Positions 10,685 through 19,052 of a stretch of DNA of 64,000 nucleotides are shown in pieces. Within the stretch, counting starts at the first letter, position 1. The number at the start of each line of letters is the position of its first letter. The stretch comes from Catellatospora sp. IY07-71 (GTDB lineage Bacteria; Actinomycetota; Actinomycetes; Mycobacteriales; Micromonosporaceae), in assembly GCF_018326265.1 (NCBI RefSeq), contig NZ_AP023360.1:5551501-5615500 (forward strand), written 5' to 3'. The notes under the pieces are model-generated. The model saw only the letters and a list, made by a program, of their open reading frames with translations. It had not been told where the DNA came from and made no database searches. The translations under genes were made by a program, and so were the position numbers.

Positions 10685-11853
10685 CCGACTACCAGCTGTC
10701 CACCGTGATCATGGCGCACCCCAGCCGGCTCGCCCTCGCCGAGGCGCTCGCCGACCGGCTGCCCGAGCTGAAGCCGGACATCGTCGTCGACCCCGACCCG
10801 CAGGGAGCGCCCTCGTCCCTGCGCACCGCCGCCGTCGCGTGGTCGTTCGCGCCCGAACACGCCACCCACCACCTGGTGCTGCAGGACGACGCCGTGCCGT
10901 GCGCCGGGTTCGCCGAGGCCGTGCACGCCGCCATCGCGCAGTACCCGCAGGCGGCGCTGTCGCTGTTCACCGAGTGGACCTCGATGACCGCCCACCACCT
11001 GCGCCTGGCCGCCCTGGCCGGGGCGAACTGGGCCGGGGTGGTGGACGAGTACGTGCCCAGCGTCGCGCTGGTGCTCCCCGCCGTGATCGCCCGCGAGTTC
11101 GGCGCGGCCGCCGTCCGCAACCAGCGGGACTGGATCCCCAAGGACGACGTCTCGCTGATGACCTTCCTGCGCAGCCGGCAGATCGCCGCCATCTGCCGGG
11201 TGCCCAACCTCATCGACCACGACTCGCCCGACAGCCTGACCGGCAACACCGAGCAGGGCCCGCGCCGGGCGATGTGTTTCGCCGACGACGTGCCTCCGGC
11301 CCCGGCCGTCGAGCCACTGGCGCTGGCCGACGTGCTGCCGACGTTCGCGCACTACCAGATGGGCGGGTTCGGCTCGCTGCCGTTCCTGGCGCTGCGCAAG
11401 CAGCTGGAGGACGGCGGGCTGCCCTGGTCGATCCGGTCCGCCGAGCAGTGGCTGACCGACACCGGCCTCGACGCGGCGGCCGTGACGGCGCTGGCCCGCG
11501 TCCACACCGACCGGTGGCGGCGGCGTCATCCCGGGCTCGCCGACCCGCTGCTGGACCGGCTGTGGCTGACGCCGTTCTCGGTCGGCGCGTGCCTGACCGG
11601 GCCGGCCGTGCGGGTCTACCACCCGGACGGCACCCCGCTGCCCAGCCGGTTCCCGGCCGCCGACGAGGCGGCCCTGGAGAAGCTGCTGGCCGACCCCGTG
11701 GTGCGGCGGACCTTCGCCACGCTGCCGCAGGCGCACCTGCACCCCGTCGCCACCCGCGACGTGCTGGACGAACTGGCCGAGCCGCTGACCGAGTTCGTGC
11801 TCGACGCCGTCTGGGCAGGCTACCGCCACGCCCGGGAGAAGTGGCGGCGATGA
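10681..11853 (+). CDS. Glycosyltransferase (GT-A type) of the RiPP operon
   Basis: 390 aa. The N-terminal half has the GT-A pattern: STVIMAHPSR, a substrate-sugar region, and HHLVLQDDAVPCAGF at about residue 65, where the DD is the probable metal/sugar-nucleotide site. VPSVALVLP and IPKDDVSLMTFLRSRQI follow, as in GT2/GT25-like enzymes. The C-terminal half (about 215-390) is not recognised. ATGA overlaps on both sides couple it to the operon. The acceptor could be the modified peptide (Ser51 or Thr44 of the precursor) or a sugar already attached to it; the sequence does not say which. Confidence 0.75.
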   Translation: MTDYQLSTVIMAHPSRLALAEALADRLPELKPDIVVDPDPQGAPSSLRTAAVAWSFAPEHATHHLVLQDDAVPCAGFAEAVHAAIAQYPQAALSLFTEWTSMTAHHLRLAALAGANWAGVVDEYVPSVALVLPAVIAREFGAAAVRNQRDWIPKDDVSLMTFLRSRQIAAICRVPNLIDHDSPDSLTGNTEQGPRRAMCFADDVPPAPAVEPLALADVLPTFAHYQMGGFGSLPFLALRKQLEDGGLPWSIRSAEQWLTDTGLDAAAVTALARVHTDRWRRRHPGLADPLLDRLWLTPFSVGACLTGPAVRVYHPDGTPLPSRFPAADEAALEKLLADPVVRRTFATLPQAHLHPVATRDVLDELAEPLTEFVLDAVWAGYRHAREKWRR

Positions 11854-13199
11854 TCACGCTGCGCCGCGGCGACCGGCTGACCGTCGCGCCCACCGGCACC
11901 GCCGACGTGCTGCTCACCGGCGCGGACCACGAGCCGGTGGCGCTGCACGACGCCGACGGCACGGTGGCCGCCCTGCTGCGCGCGCTGGACCGGCCGCTGA
12001 CCTGGCAGCAGGTCCGCGACGAACTGCCGCTGGATGCCGCACGCTGCGACGCGCTGGCGCGGCGGCTCGTCACCAGCGGCGTGCTCACCCTGGGCTGCGC
12101 CGACGCGCACGGTGACGTGGCCACCGCCCGCGTCCACTCCCGCCTCGCCGCCCTGCGGCCCGATGCCGACCTCGCGCTGGACGAGCCGGTGCAGCTGTCG
12201 CCGTACGCGCTGCTGCGCCGCTCGGGGGAGCGGGCCGTGGTGGAATCCGCCCGCGACCGCACCGTCGTCGAGCTGCACCGGCCCGCGCTGGCCGCGGTGG
12301 TGGCCGGGCTGTGCGCACCCACCACACCGGAGGCGGCCGGCGGGCTCGCTCCGGGCGGGCTGGAGCTGGTGCGGCTGCTGGCAGCGGTAGGTCTGGCGGG
12401 TCCGCCCGGACCCGAGACCGGCCGCGCGCCGCACGCCGCGTGGGCGCACATCCGCAGCCGCGGCGGCCTGGTCGACGCGCGTGCAGTGCCCGTGCGCAGC
12501 CTGGACGAGCCGCCCGCGGCGCCCGCCGCCGACACCGACATCCCGCTGCCCGTGCCGGACCTGGCCGCGCTGCGGCGCACGGACCCGCCGCTGGCCGAGG
12601 TCATGGAGACCCGCCGCTCGGTGCGCCGCTTCGGCCGCGCGCCGCTCACCGTGGCCCAGCTGGGCGAGCTGCTCTACCGGACGGCGCGGATCCAGCGCCG
12701 GGTCACCCCCGACCCCGACGACCAGCGCCTCTACGCGCACACGCTGCGCCCGGTGCCGTCGGCCGGGGCCATGCACGAACTCGACTACTACGTGGCGGTC
12801 CGCGCCTGCCGGGAGCTGGCCCCGGGCATCTACCGCTACCTGCCCGACCGGCACGCGCTGGCGGTGGTCAACCGGGACACCGTGCCGCTGGTCCGGCTGG
12901 TCAACGCCGCGTACCTGGCGATCAACCGGGAGTCCGTGCCGCCGGTGCTGATCAGCCTGGCGGCCCGGTTCGGCCGAAACTCCGGCAAGTACGGCGACCT
13001 GGCGTACTCGCTGACGCTGCGCAACGCGGGCGTGGTGCTGCAGTCGGTGTACCTGTGCGCCACCGCGATGGGCCTCGGCGCGTGCGCCGTGGGCACCGGG
13101 GACGCCGCCGACTTCGCCGAGGCGACCGGCCTGGACCCGGACGAGGTGTCGGCCGTGGGCGAGATCGTGATCGGATCCCTGCCGGGGGAGGACGAGTGA
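11850..13199 (+). CDS. SagB/ThcOx-family azoline dehydrogenase (TOMM B protein)
   Basis: 449-aa FMN-dependent oxidoreductase that oxidises azolines to aromatic azoles. The N-terminal part (about 1-75) is a winged-helix-like segment common in SagB proteins. The nitroreductase core spans about 250-449, opening with METRRSVRRFG (FMN-phosphate contacts), then PSAGAMHELDYYVAV, GIYRYLPDRHALAVV, LRNAGVVLQSVYLCATAMGLGACAVG and a closing GEIVIGSLPG. These are the standard landmarks of the family. It is preceded by a glycosyltransferase gene and overlaps the flavoprotein gene by four bases. Confidence 0.92.
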   Translation: MITLRRGDRLTVAPTGTADVLLTGADHEPVALHDADGTVAALLRALDRPLTWQQVRDELPLDAARCDALARRLVTSGVLTLGCADAHGDVATARVHSRLAALRPDADLALDEPVQLSPYALLRRSGERAVVESARDRTVVELHRPALAAVVAGLCAPTTPEAAGGLAPGGLELVRLLAAVGLAGPPGPETGRAPHAAWAHIRSRGGLVDARAVPVRSLDEPPAAPAADTDIPLPVPDLAALRRTDPPLAEVMETRRSVRRFGRAPLTVAQLGELLYRTARIQRRVTPDPDDQRLYAHTLRPVPSAGAMHELDYYVAVRACRELAPGIYRYLPDRHALAVVNRDTVPLVRLVNAAYLAINRESVPPVLISLAARFGRNSGKYGDLAYSLTLRNAGVVLQSVYLCATAMGLGACAVGTGDAADFAEATGLDPDEVSAVGEIVIGSLPGEDE

Positions 13200-13810
13200 C
13201 CGACGAACGGATCGCCTCGACCGACCCGAGGCTGCCGCCCCTGGGCTTCCGGCGGCTGCTGCTGGTGGCGGCGGGCTCCCTCAACGCCGCGTTCCTGCCG
13301 CGCGACCTGGTCTGGCTGCGCACCGCCTACCCCGAGCTGGAGACGCAGATCGTGCTGACCCGCTCGGCGCTGCAGTTCGTCACCCCCGCCGCCACCGGCT
13401 CCATCACCGGCCGGCCCGCCCTGGTCGACAAGTGGCCCACGCCGGTCGCCGAGGCCGTGCACGTGACCCTGCAGCAGTGGGCACAGGCCATCCTGGTGTA
13501 TCCGGCCAGCCTGAACTACCTGGCCCGGCTCGCGCTCGGGCTGGCCGACTCGCCCAGCCTGCTCGCGATCGGCTGCAGCGCCGCGCCCGTGGTGGTCGCC
13601 CCGGCGCTGCCGCCCGGCGGCTGGGACAGCCCCGTCACCAAGGGTCACGTGGCCGCGCTCGCGGCACGGCCGACCGTCACCGTGCTGCCGCCCGTGCCGG
13701 TGCGCAGCTTCACCACCGGCCGCGACGACGCGTACGGGCCGCCGCCGTTCACCGCCGTCCTGGGCACCCTGGAACTGCACCGCCGCCGGATCGAGGAGAC
13801 GACGACATGA
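13196..13810 (+). CDS. HFCD flavoprotein, predicted peptidyl-cysteine decarboxylase
   Basis: 204-aa flavoprotein of the homo-oligomeric flavin-containing cysteine decarboxylase family (EpiD, MrsD, TvaF, PPC decarboxylase). The active-site histidine is His89 in AVHVTLQQWAQAILVYPAS; the PASANT motif appears as PASLNY (103-108), followed by LARLALGLAD. EpiD-type enzymes oxidatively decarboxylate a C-terminal peptide cysteine to an enethiol (family knowledge). The operon precursor ends in Cys58, so this is the natural substrate guess. The GTG start is embedded in the previous stop (GTGA). Confidence 0.85.
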   Translation: MTDERIASTDPRLPPLGFRRLLLVAAGSLNAAFLPRDLVWLRTAYPELETQIVLTRSALQFVTPAATGSITGRPALVDKWPTPVAEAVHVTLQQWAQAILVYPASLNYLARLALGLADSPSLLAIGCSAAPVVVAPALPPGGWDSPVTKGHVAALAARPTVTVLPPVPVRSFTTGRDDAYGPPPFTAVLGTLELHRRRIEETTT

Positions 13811-14886
13811 GCTCCGCACCACGAGTGCTGTTCCTGGCCCGCGGCCACGGCTTCGGGCACGCCGCCCGGGACCTGCGCATCGTCCGGGCCATGCGCGCCC
13901 TGCGGCCCGACGTGGCCGTGGACGTGATGGCCTCCGGCAGCGCCGCGGTCTACCTGGAGCTCTACGGCGAGACCTTCGCCGACATGGGCATCGGCGACCA
14001 CGAGGACATGTCCCCGGCGGCGGGCAAGCGCGTCTGGGAGCTGCTGGACCAGCGGGAGCCGTACGACCTGGTCGTCGCGGACGAGGTCGTGTGGTCGCTG
14101 GTGTACTGCGCCAAGCGGTGGGGCCGGCGGGCCATCCTGCTGACCGACTGGTTCTACTCCGAACTCGGGGCCCCGGAGTCCGATCACCTCCTGGACCAGG
14201 CGGGCGAGATCCTGCTGCTCGACTTCTCCGCCGCGCACCCCGGCCCGTTCGGTGTACGCACCCCGATCCAGGCGCTCGGCCCCGTGGTGGGGGAGTTCGG
14301 CGTGGACCGCGCCGCGGCGCGCTCGGCGCTCGGCTTGGCGGCCGCGGACACGATCGCCGTGCTGACCGTCGGCGGCATGACGAAGATGGCCGACAACGCG
14401 GCGATCGCGGAGCTGACCGTGCGCACCTGGCTGGCGCACGCACCGGCCGGACAGCGCCTGTTCGTGCTGGGGGAGCCGTTCTGCGAGGTCCCCGCCGAGC
14501 GGGCCGGGGACGTCGTCTGGGCCGGGTTCACCGCCGAGCCCGAGACGTACTACGCCGCGGCGGACCTGGTGGTGACCAACGCCAACGGCACCGTCACCTG
14601 CGACCTGGTGTGGAACCGGATCCCGGTGCTGGCCATGACCCACCCGGCGGTCTCCTACCCGGACTCGTTCGGGCTGCGGGTCAAGGCCATGAGCGCGGCG
14701 GGCATGACCGTGCACGCCGAGGCCACGGTCCCCACGGCCGAGCTGTGGCGGCTGATGGGCGAGGCGATGCGCAACGAACCGCGTCCGGACCCGGCGCTGG
14801 AGTGGACCACCGGCGAGCAGGTCGCCCGTCACCTGCTGGCAAGGCTGGACTTCATGCTAACCAAGGCCGCCGGCGCGGTCACCTGA
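13807..14886 (+). CDS. MurG-like GT-B glycosyltransferase of the RiPP operon
   Basis: 359-aa GT-B fold glycosyltransferase. The N-terminal Rossmann domain begins VLFLARGHGFGHAARDLRI with the Gly-rich loop seen in MurG-like enzymes. The C-terminal donor domain contains VLTVGGMTKMADN, WAGFTAEPETYYAAADLVVTNANGTVTCDLVWNRIPVLAM, matching the sugar-nucleotide binding site of UDP-glycosyltransferases. It is the last gene of the operon and overlaps the flavoprotein stop (ATGA). Its 3' end also overlaps the convergent phosphohydrolase gene by 8 bases. With the GT-A enzyme upstream, it suggests a mono- or disaccharide on the peptide. Confidence 0.85.
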   Translation: MSSAPRVLFLARGHGFGHAARDLRIVRAMRALRPDVAVDVMASGSAAVYLELYGETFADMGIGDHEDMSPAAGKRVWELLDQREPYDLVVADEVVWSLVYCAKRWGRRAILLTDWFYSELGAPESDHLLDQAGEILLLDFSAAHPGPFGVRTPIQALGPVVGEFGVDRAAARSALGLAAADTIAVLTVGGMTKMADNAAIAELTVRTWLAHAPAGQRLFVLGEPFCEVPAERAGDVVWAGFTAEPETYYAAADLVVTNANGTVTCDLVWNRIPVLAMTHPAVSYPDSFGLRVKAMSAAGMTVHAEATVPTAELWRLMGEAMRNEPRPDPALEWTTGEQVARHLLARLDFMLTKAAGAVT

Positions 14887-16903
14887 CCGGCGGCGCCGGC
14901 CGGGTGCGCTGGCCGAGATCCTCCAGCCAGCGTACGAGCTGCCGGTGCACCGCGTCGGCGCCGATGATCTCGTCCGGGGCGGGCCACGCCGCGGGGTGGA
15001 TCAGCACCGGCCGGGTCTGCCAGCCGCCCAGCCCGCCGTGGCAGCCGACCAGCTCCTCGAACGCGGCCACCTCGTCGGTCGAGGTGTCCAGCGGGCTGTT
15101 GAGCACGATGTCGCCGACGTGCGGCAGCGTGTCGTGCCGGGCCAGGTCGGCCGCCGCGTACGGGCCGAACGCGGCCAGCGGGTCCGTGCCGTCGACCCGC
15201 CCGTCGGCGAGGTGGTGCACCCCGTCCCGGCCGAGCACGACGGCCCCGCGCGATGCCGACCGGACCATCACGAACCCGATCCCGGGATGGGCGACCAGGC
15301 CGGTGAGCAGGTTCGGGTGCCGCGCCTCGATCTCCTCCACGGTCAGCCGGCGGCGCTCCCGGGCCAGATACACCATGCCCAGGTTGCCGGACGCGACCAC
15401 GACCAGGTCCACGTCCTCGGCCGGGGCGGGCTCGGCCGGTTCCTCATGCGCCTCCAGCATGCTCGACGTCAGCCTGCCGACGACCTGCCGCTCGCCGCTG
15501 ATCTCGGTGAGCAGGGCGCGCACCCGGCCCCACTGCTCGTTCTCCGGCGCGCCCGCCACGTCCGCATCCTCGCCCGACATCAGCCGCCGGACCAGGGCCT
15601 CCAGGGTCAGGCCGTGGCGCTGCAGGAACGTCGCCCCCTGGCTCTGCCCGTGATCGGACAGGACCACGAAGTGGTACGGCCGGGGCGTGTCCGCCGCGAC
15701 CTGCTCCAGCGTGCCCAGCACCCAGTCGATGCCGTCCAGCGAGGCCAGCGACTCGGCCCGGGTCGGCCCCGCGTGGTGGGCGATCTCGTCGTAGTCGACG
15801 AAGTCGCAGTAGATCACCGGCGCGCCTCGCATCATGTGCTCCGCGATCAGGGTCAGGTTCAGGTCGCGCAGCAGCACGTTGGTCACCCCGCGCAGCGCCA
15901 CGTACGACGCGCTGCGGTGCACCCGGGGCTCGATGTCACGGGCCCGCTGCCGCCGGGCCTGGAACACCTCCTTGATCATCTCGCCGATCGTCAGCACCAG
16001 CGACCGGGTCAGCCCGAACGGGTCCACGAGGTACGTGCTGACCTCCCGGGTCGGCCCGCGCCGCGCCCCCTCGCGCGCCACGGTGCTCATGGTCAGCAGG
16101 CTGACCGGCGCGTCGCCGGAGAACACGTTGCTCAGGCTCACCCCGCCGTCGGCGAGCAGCCCCCGCCCGTCGGAGAAACCGCGCTCGACGTACTCGGCGT
16201 CCCGCGGGTGGTTGGTGACGACGAGCCGGCCGGTCTCCTTCTCCAGCCAGCGGAACGCGGGCACGTGCGCGCTCGCCCCGTGCAGCAGCCCGGCCTGGCT
16301 GGCCGGAGTCGTGGCCGGCAGCTGCGCGTGCCACTCGGCCAGCCGGTGGCTGCCCGAGCGGATCCAGCGGGTGAGCGCGGGCAGGTTGCCGGCCTGGATC
16401 GCCCAGCGGGCCAGCGGAGCCGACAGGCCGTCGATCTGGATGATCACGACCCCGGGCACGGTCGTGCGCAGCGCCTCGCGGCGGCTGCTGCGGGTGGTCC
16501 GCAGCAGGTGCGCCAGCACGGCCGAGTTGTCGCCCGCGGTGACGACCCACATTCCGGCGCTGACCAGGGCGGAGTAGATCCACGAGCCCCAGAACGCGGG
16601 CCAGAAGCCGTCCACCTCGATGTTCGGGGCGGCGGACAGGGCCAGGTAGACGAGCAGGGCCTGGGTCAGCAGCCAGCCCGCGACGACCCCCGCCCAGCCG
16701 AGCCGGGCCGCGAACGCCGCGAACAGCGGCCGCAGCAGCGCGGCGGCGACCGCGAGCAGCACCGCCGCGAGCAGCACGTCCCAGCCGGTGTGCGCCGACA
16801 GCCCCGGCGTGACGGCGATCGTGATGCCCAGCGCCGCCCAGTCGAGCAGCAGCACGGGGATCGCCAGCCGCAGCTGGCTGAGCGCGGGCCGCAGGCCGGT
16901 CAC
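14879..16903 (-). CDS. Membrane-bound alkaline-phosphatase-superfamily phosphohydrolase
   Basis: 674 aa from GTG 16903. The first about 135 residues carry about four hydrophobic helices. A phosphodiesterase/alkaline-phosphatase-like domain follows with VPGVVIIQIDGLS (first metal Asp), TTPASQAGLLHG (probable Thr nucleophile), DFVDYDEIAHHAGP and LSDHGQSQG (metal ligands). The catalytic domain is probably on one face of the membrane acting on a phospholipid, nucleotide or teichoic-type substrate; none can be named. The start overlaps the stop of the upstream MBL hydrolase (GTGA), so the two are co-translated. Confidence 0.85.
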   Translation of the reverse strand: MTGLRPALSQLRLAIPVLLLDWAALGITIAVTPGLSAHTGWDVLLAAVLLAVAAALLRPLFAAFAARLGWAGVVAGWLLTQALLVYLALSAAPNIEVDGFWPAFWGSWIYSALVSAGMWVVTAGDNSAVLAHLLRTTRSSRREALRTTVPGVVIIQIDGLSAPLARWAIQAGNLPALTRWIRSGSHRLAEWHAQLPATTPASQAGLLHGASAHVPAFRWLEKETGRLVVTNHPRDAEYVERGFSDGRGLLADGGVSLSNVFSGDAPVSLLTMSTVAREGARRGPTREVSTYLVDPFGLTRSLVLTIGEMIKEVFQARRQRARDIEPRVHRSASYVALRGVTNVLLRDLNLTLIAEHMMRGAPVIYCDFVDYDEIAHHAGPTRAESLASLDGIDWVLGTLEQVAADTPRPYHFVVLSDHGQSQGATFLQRHGLTLEALVRRLMSGEDADVAGAPENEQWGRVRALLTEISGERQVVGRLTSSMLEAHEEPAEPAPAEDVDLVVVASGNLGMVYLARERRRLTVEEIEARHPNLLTGLVAHPGIGFVMVRSASRGAVVLGRDGVHHLADGRVDGTDPLAAFGPYAAADLARHDTLPHVGDIVLNSPLDTSTDEVAAFEELVGCHGGLGGWQTRPVLIHPAAWPAPDEIIGADAVHRQLVRWLEDLGQRTRPAPPVR

Positions 16904-17658
16904 GGGTGCCACGTCAGCCCGCTGCCCGGCGCGAGCAGCGCCACCTCGGTCGGCAGCCCCCGGGCCGCGACGGCGGCGGCGAACGCGCGCGCGGGCGAAC
17001 GCAGCCGGTCGGCGAAGAAGGGGCGCAGGCCGTACGGGAACAGCGTGCCCCAGTGCACGGGCACCGCGCGGCGCGGGCGCAGCAGCGCGACGGCGTCGGC
17101 GGCGCGCTCGGGGTCCAGATGGCCGGGGCCGAGGTTCGGGCCCCAGCCCCACACCGGGATCAGCGCGAGGTCCAGGTCCGGGCTCAGGCCGCGCATACCC
17201 GCGAACAGATCGGTGTCCCCGGCGAAGTACGCGACGGTCTGCCCGTCGCCGACGAGATAGCCGACCGCGGCGGCCCGGGGCCCGAACGGCTCGCGCCGCC
17301 CGTCGTGCACCGCCGGGGTCGCGGTCACCGTCACCGGCCCGACCTGATGGGACTGACCTGCCGCGAGCGTGACGACCCGCCGGAACCCGCGTTTGCGCAG
17401 GAAGCCCTCTGCTCCGTCCGGCGCGATCAGGCGCACGTCGCGCCCGAGCAGGGCCAGCGAGTGCAGGTCGCAGTGGTCGTGATGCAGGTGCGACAGCACG
17501 ACCGCGTCGACCTCGGCGTAGTGGCCCACCGCCACCGGCGCGGCGTGCCGCCGCAGGAACAGCAGGCGCCCGCGCAGCACCGGGTCGGTGAGCACCCGGA
17601 CGCCGCCGATCTCGAGCAGCACCGTCGAGTGACCCAGGAACACCAGCGAAGCGGACAC
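16900..17658 (-). CDS. MBL-fold metallo-hydrolase (UlaG-like)
   Basis: 252-aa metallo-beta-lactamase-fold hydrolase. The metal-binding HxHxDH motif is SHLHHDHCDL at about residue 56. AVHDGRREP, YFAGDTDLF and PVHWGTLFP supply further expected ligands. The pattern GHSTVLLEIGGVRVLTDPVL is typical of UlaG/YtnP/NAPE-PLD-like enzymes. Phospholipid, lactone or phosphodiester substrates are possible. Co-translation with a membrane phosphohydrolase hints at phospholipid or phosphodiester turnover, but this is inference. Confidence 0.88.
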   Translation of the reverse strand: MSASLVFLGHSTVLLEIGGVRVLTDPVLRGRLLFLRRHAAPVAVGHYAEVDAVVLSHLHHDHCDLHSLALLGRDVRLIAPDGAEGFLRKRGFRRVVTLAAGQSHQVGPVTVTATPAVHDGRREPFGPRAAAVGYLVGDGQTVAYFAGDTDLFAGMRGLSPDLDLALIPVWGWGPNLGPGHLDPERAADAVALLRPRRAVPVHWGTLFPYGLRPFFADRLRSPARAFAAAVAARGLPTEVALLAPGSGLTWHP

Positions 17659-17778
17659 ACCAACCCCCGGCGGGCAGCGCCTGCCCTCGTATGTCGCATT
17701 GTTCCCGCAGACGCCCGGCCCGGACGGCGGTTCCGCCGGGATCGGCCGTCCGGCACGGTGTCAAGATCGCCGTCTTGT

Positions 17779-17811
17779 GTCAGAAAGTGCGGCTGGACCG
17801 CAGTTTCTGAC
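17779..17811 (-). terminator. Hairpin after the CoA-transferase gene
   Basis: Arms 17779-17792 and 17798-17811 pair over 14 positions with one mismatch and a 5-base loop (CTGGA). It lies 50 bases past the stop of the minus-strand CoA-transferase gene and upstream of the MBL gene, so it probably terminates the former. Confidence 0.55.
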
Positions 17812-17860
17812 CCGAAACACGGATAGTCGGCGTCGTAGCGACCGTGAGACGGTCAGTTGG

Positions 17861-19024
17861 TCAAGAGACGGCGCCGCCGATGACGCCGGCCGCGCGGAGC
17901 GCCGTGAGCTGCGCGGCGTCGACGCCGGATGCGCGCAGCACCTCGTCGGTGTCCTGGCCGATCTCCGGCGCCGGCCGGGGCTCCGCCGGGGGAGTGCCCA
18001 GGAAGCGGGGCGCCACGCCGGGCTCGGGCAGGCCGTCGGGGGTGCGCCGGTAGGTGCCGCGCGCCGCGTTGTGCGGATGTGACGCGGCCTCGGCGAAGTC
18101 CAGTACGGGGGTGACGCAGGCCTGAGTGCCGTCGAAGACGGCCGTCCACTCGCCACGGGTCCGGGTCGCGAAGACCGCGCCCAGGCGAGCACACATGTCC
18201 GGCCAGGCGGCACGGTCGTGCTGGCCGGTGAGCAGCGGGTCGTCGGCGAGCCCGAGCACGTCCAGCATGGCCGAGTAGAACTGCGGCTCGACGCAGCCCA
18301 CGGCGAGGTGGCCGCCGTCGGCGGTCCGGTACGTCCGGTAGAACGGGGCGCCGCCGTCGAACAGGTTGGCCTCCCGGCCCTCCTGCCACAGGCCGGTGCG
18401 CAGCAGCCCGTGGATCAGGGCGAGCTGGATCGCGGTGCCGTCGGTCATCGCGGCGTCGACGACCTGGCCCCGGCCGGTCTGCCGGGCCGCCAGCAGCGCG
18501 GCGGTGATGCCCAGCGCCAGCAGCAGGCCGCCGCCGCCCATGTCGCCGACGAGGTTGAGCGGCACCGCCGGGTCGCCGTCGCGCGGGCCGATCGCCGACA
18601 GCGCGCCCGCGAGGGCGATGTAGTTGATGTCGTGCCCGGGGGTCTGCGCCAGCGGGCCGTCCTGGCCCCAGCCGGTCATCCGGCCGTACACCAGGCGCGG
18701 GTTGCGGGCCAGGCAGGCGTCGGGGCCGAGGCCGAGGCGCTCGGTGACGCCGGGCCGGAAGCCCTCGATGAGCGCGTCGGCCTCGTCGAGCAGCCGCAGC
18801 ACCAGCTCCACCCCGGCCGGCCGCTTGAGGTCAACGGTGATCGAGCGGCGGCCGCGGTGCAGGATCGGGTGCATCGAGGCGCCGCCGTGCTCGGCCGGCC
18901 GGTCGACGCGGACCACGTCCGCGCCGAGGTCGGCCAGGATCATGCCGCAGAACGGGCCGGGGCCGATGCCGCCCAGCTCGACGACGCGTACTCCGGCCAG
19001 CGGTCCGGCCTTCTCGTGGGACAT
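17861..19024 (-). CDS. CaiB/BaiF-family CoA transferase, probable alpha-methylacyl-CoA racemase
   Basis: 387 aa, family III CoA transferase fold. The N-terminus [33 protein letters not shown] and TVDLKRPAG are characteristic. Residues known in the racemase subgroup are visible: the catalytic His in [13 protein letters not shown] and the Asp in VGDMGGGG. This fits epimerisation of 2-methylacyl-CoAs rather than CoA transfer. I start at ATG 19024 (MSHEKAGPL) rather than at 19096 because the extra N-terminal residues are not protein-like. The neighbours give no pathway. Confidence 0.87.
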   Translation of the reverse strand: MSHEKAGPLAGVRVVELGGIGPGPFCGMILADLGADVVRVDRPAEHGGASMHPILHRGRRSITVDLKRPAGVELVLRLLDEADALIEGFRPGVTERLGLGPDACLARNPRLVYGRMTGWGQDGPLAQTPGHDINYIALAGALSAIGPRDGDPAVPLNLVGDMGGGGLLLALGITAALLAARQTGRGQVVDAAMTDGTAIQLALIHGLLRTGLWQEGREANLFDGGAPFYRTYRTADGGHLAVGCVEPQFYSAMLDVLGLADDPLLTGQHDRAAWPDMCARLGAVFATRTRGEWTAVFDGTQACVTPVLDFAEAASHPHNAARGTYRRTPDGLPEPGVAPRFLGTPPAEPRPAPEIGQDTDEVLRASGVDAAQLTALRAAGVIGGAVS

Positions 19025-19052
19025 ACCGTGGATCCTTGTCGGCTCTGCCGCG

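Noticed and set aside
6691-14886. Thiopeptide or lantibiotic cluster
   Set aside because: No lanthionine dehydratase, tRNA-Glu-dependent dehydratase or [4+2] cyclase gene is present; only azole chemistry plus HFCD and glycosyltransferases.
14945-17260. 771-residue plus-strand reading frame
   Set aside because: Antisense to the phosphohydrolase and MBL genes, which have intact motifs; the product is a low-complexity Arg/Gly/Pro string.
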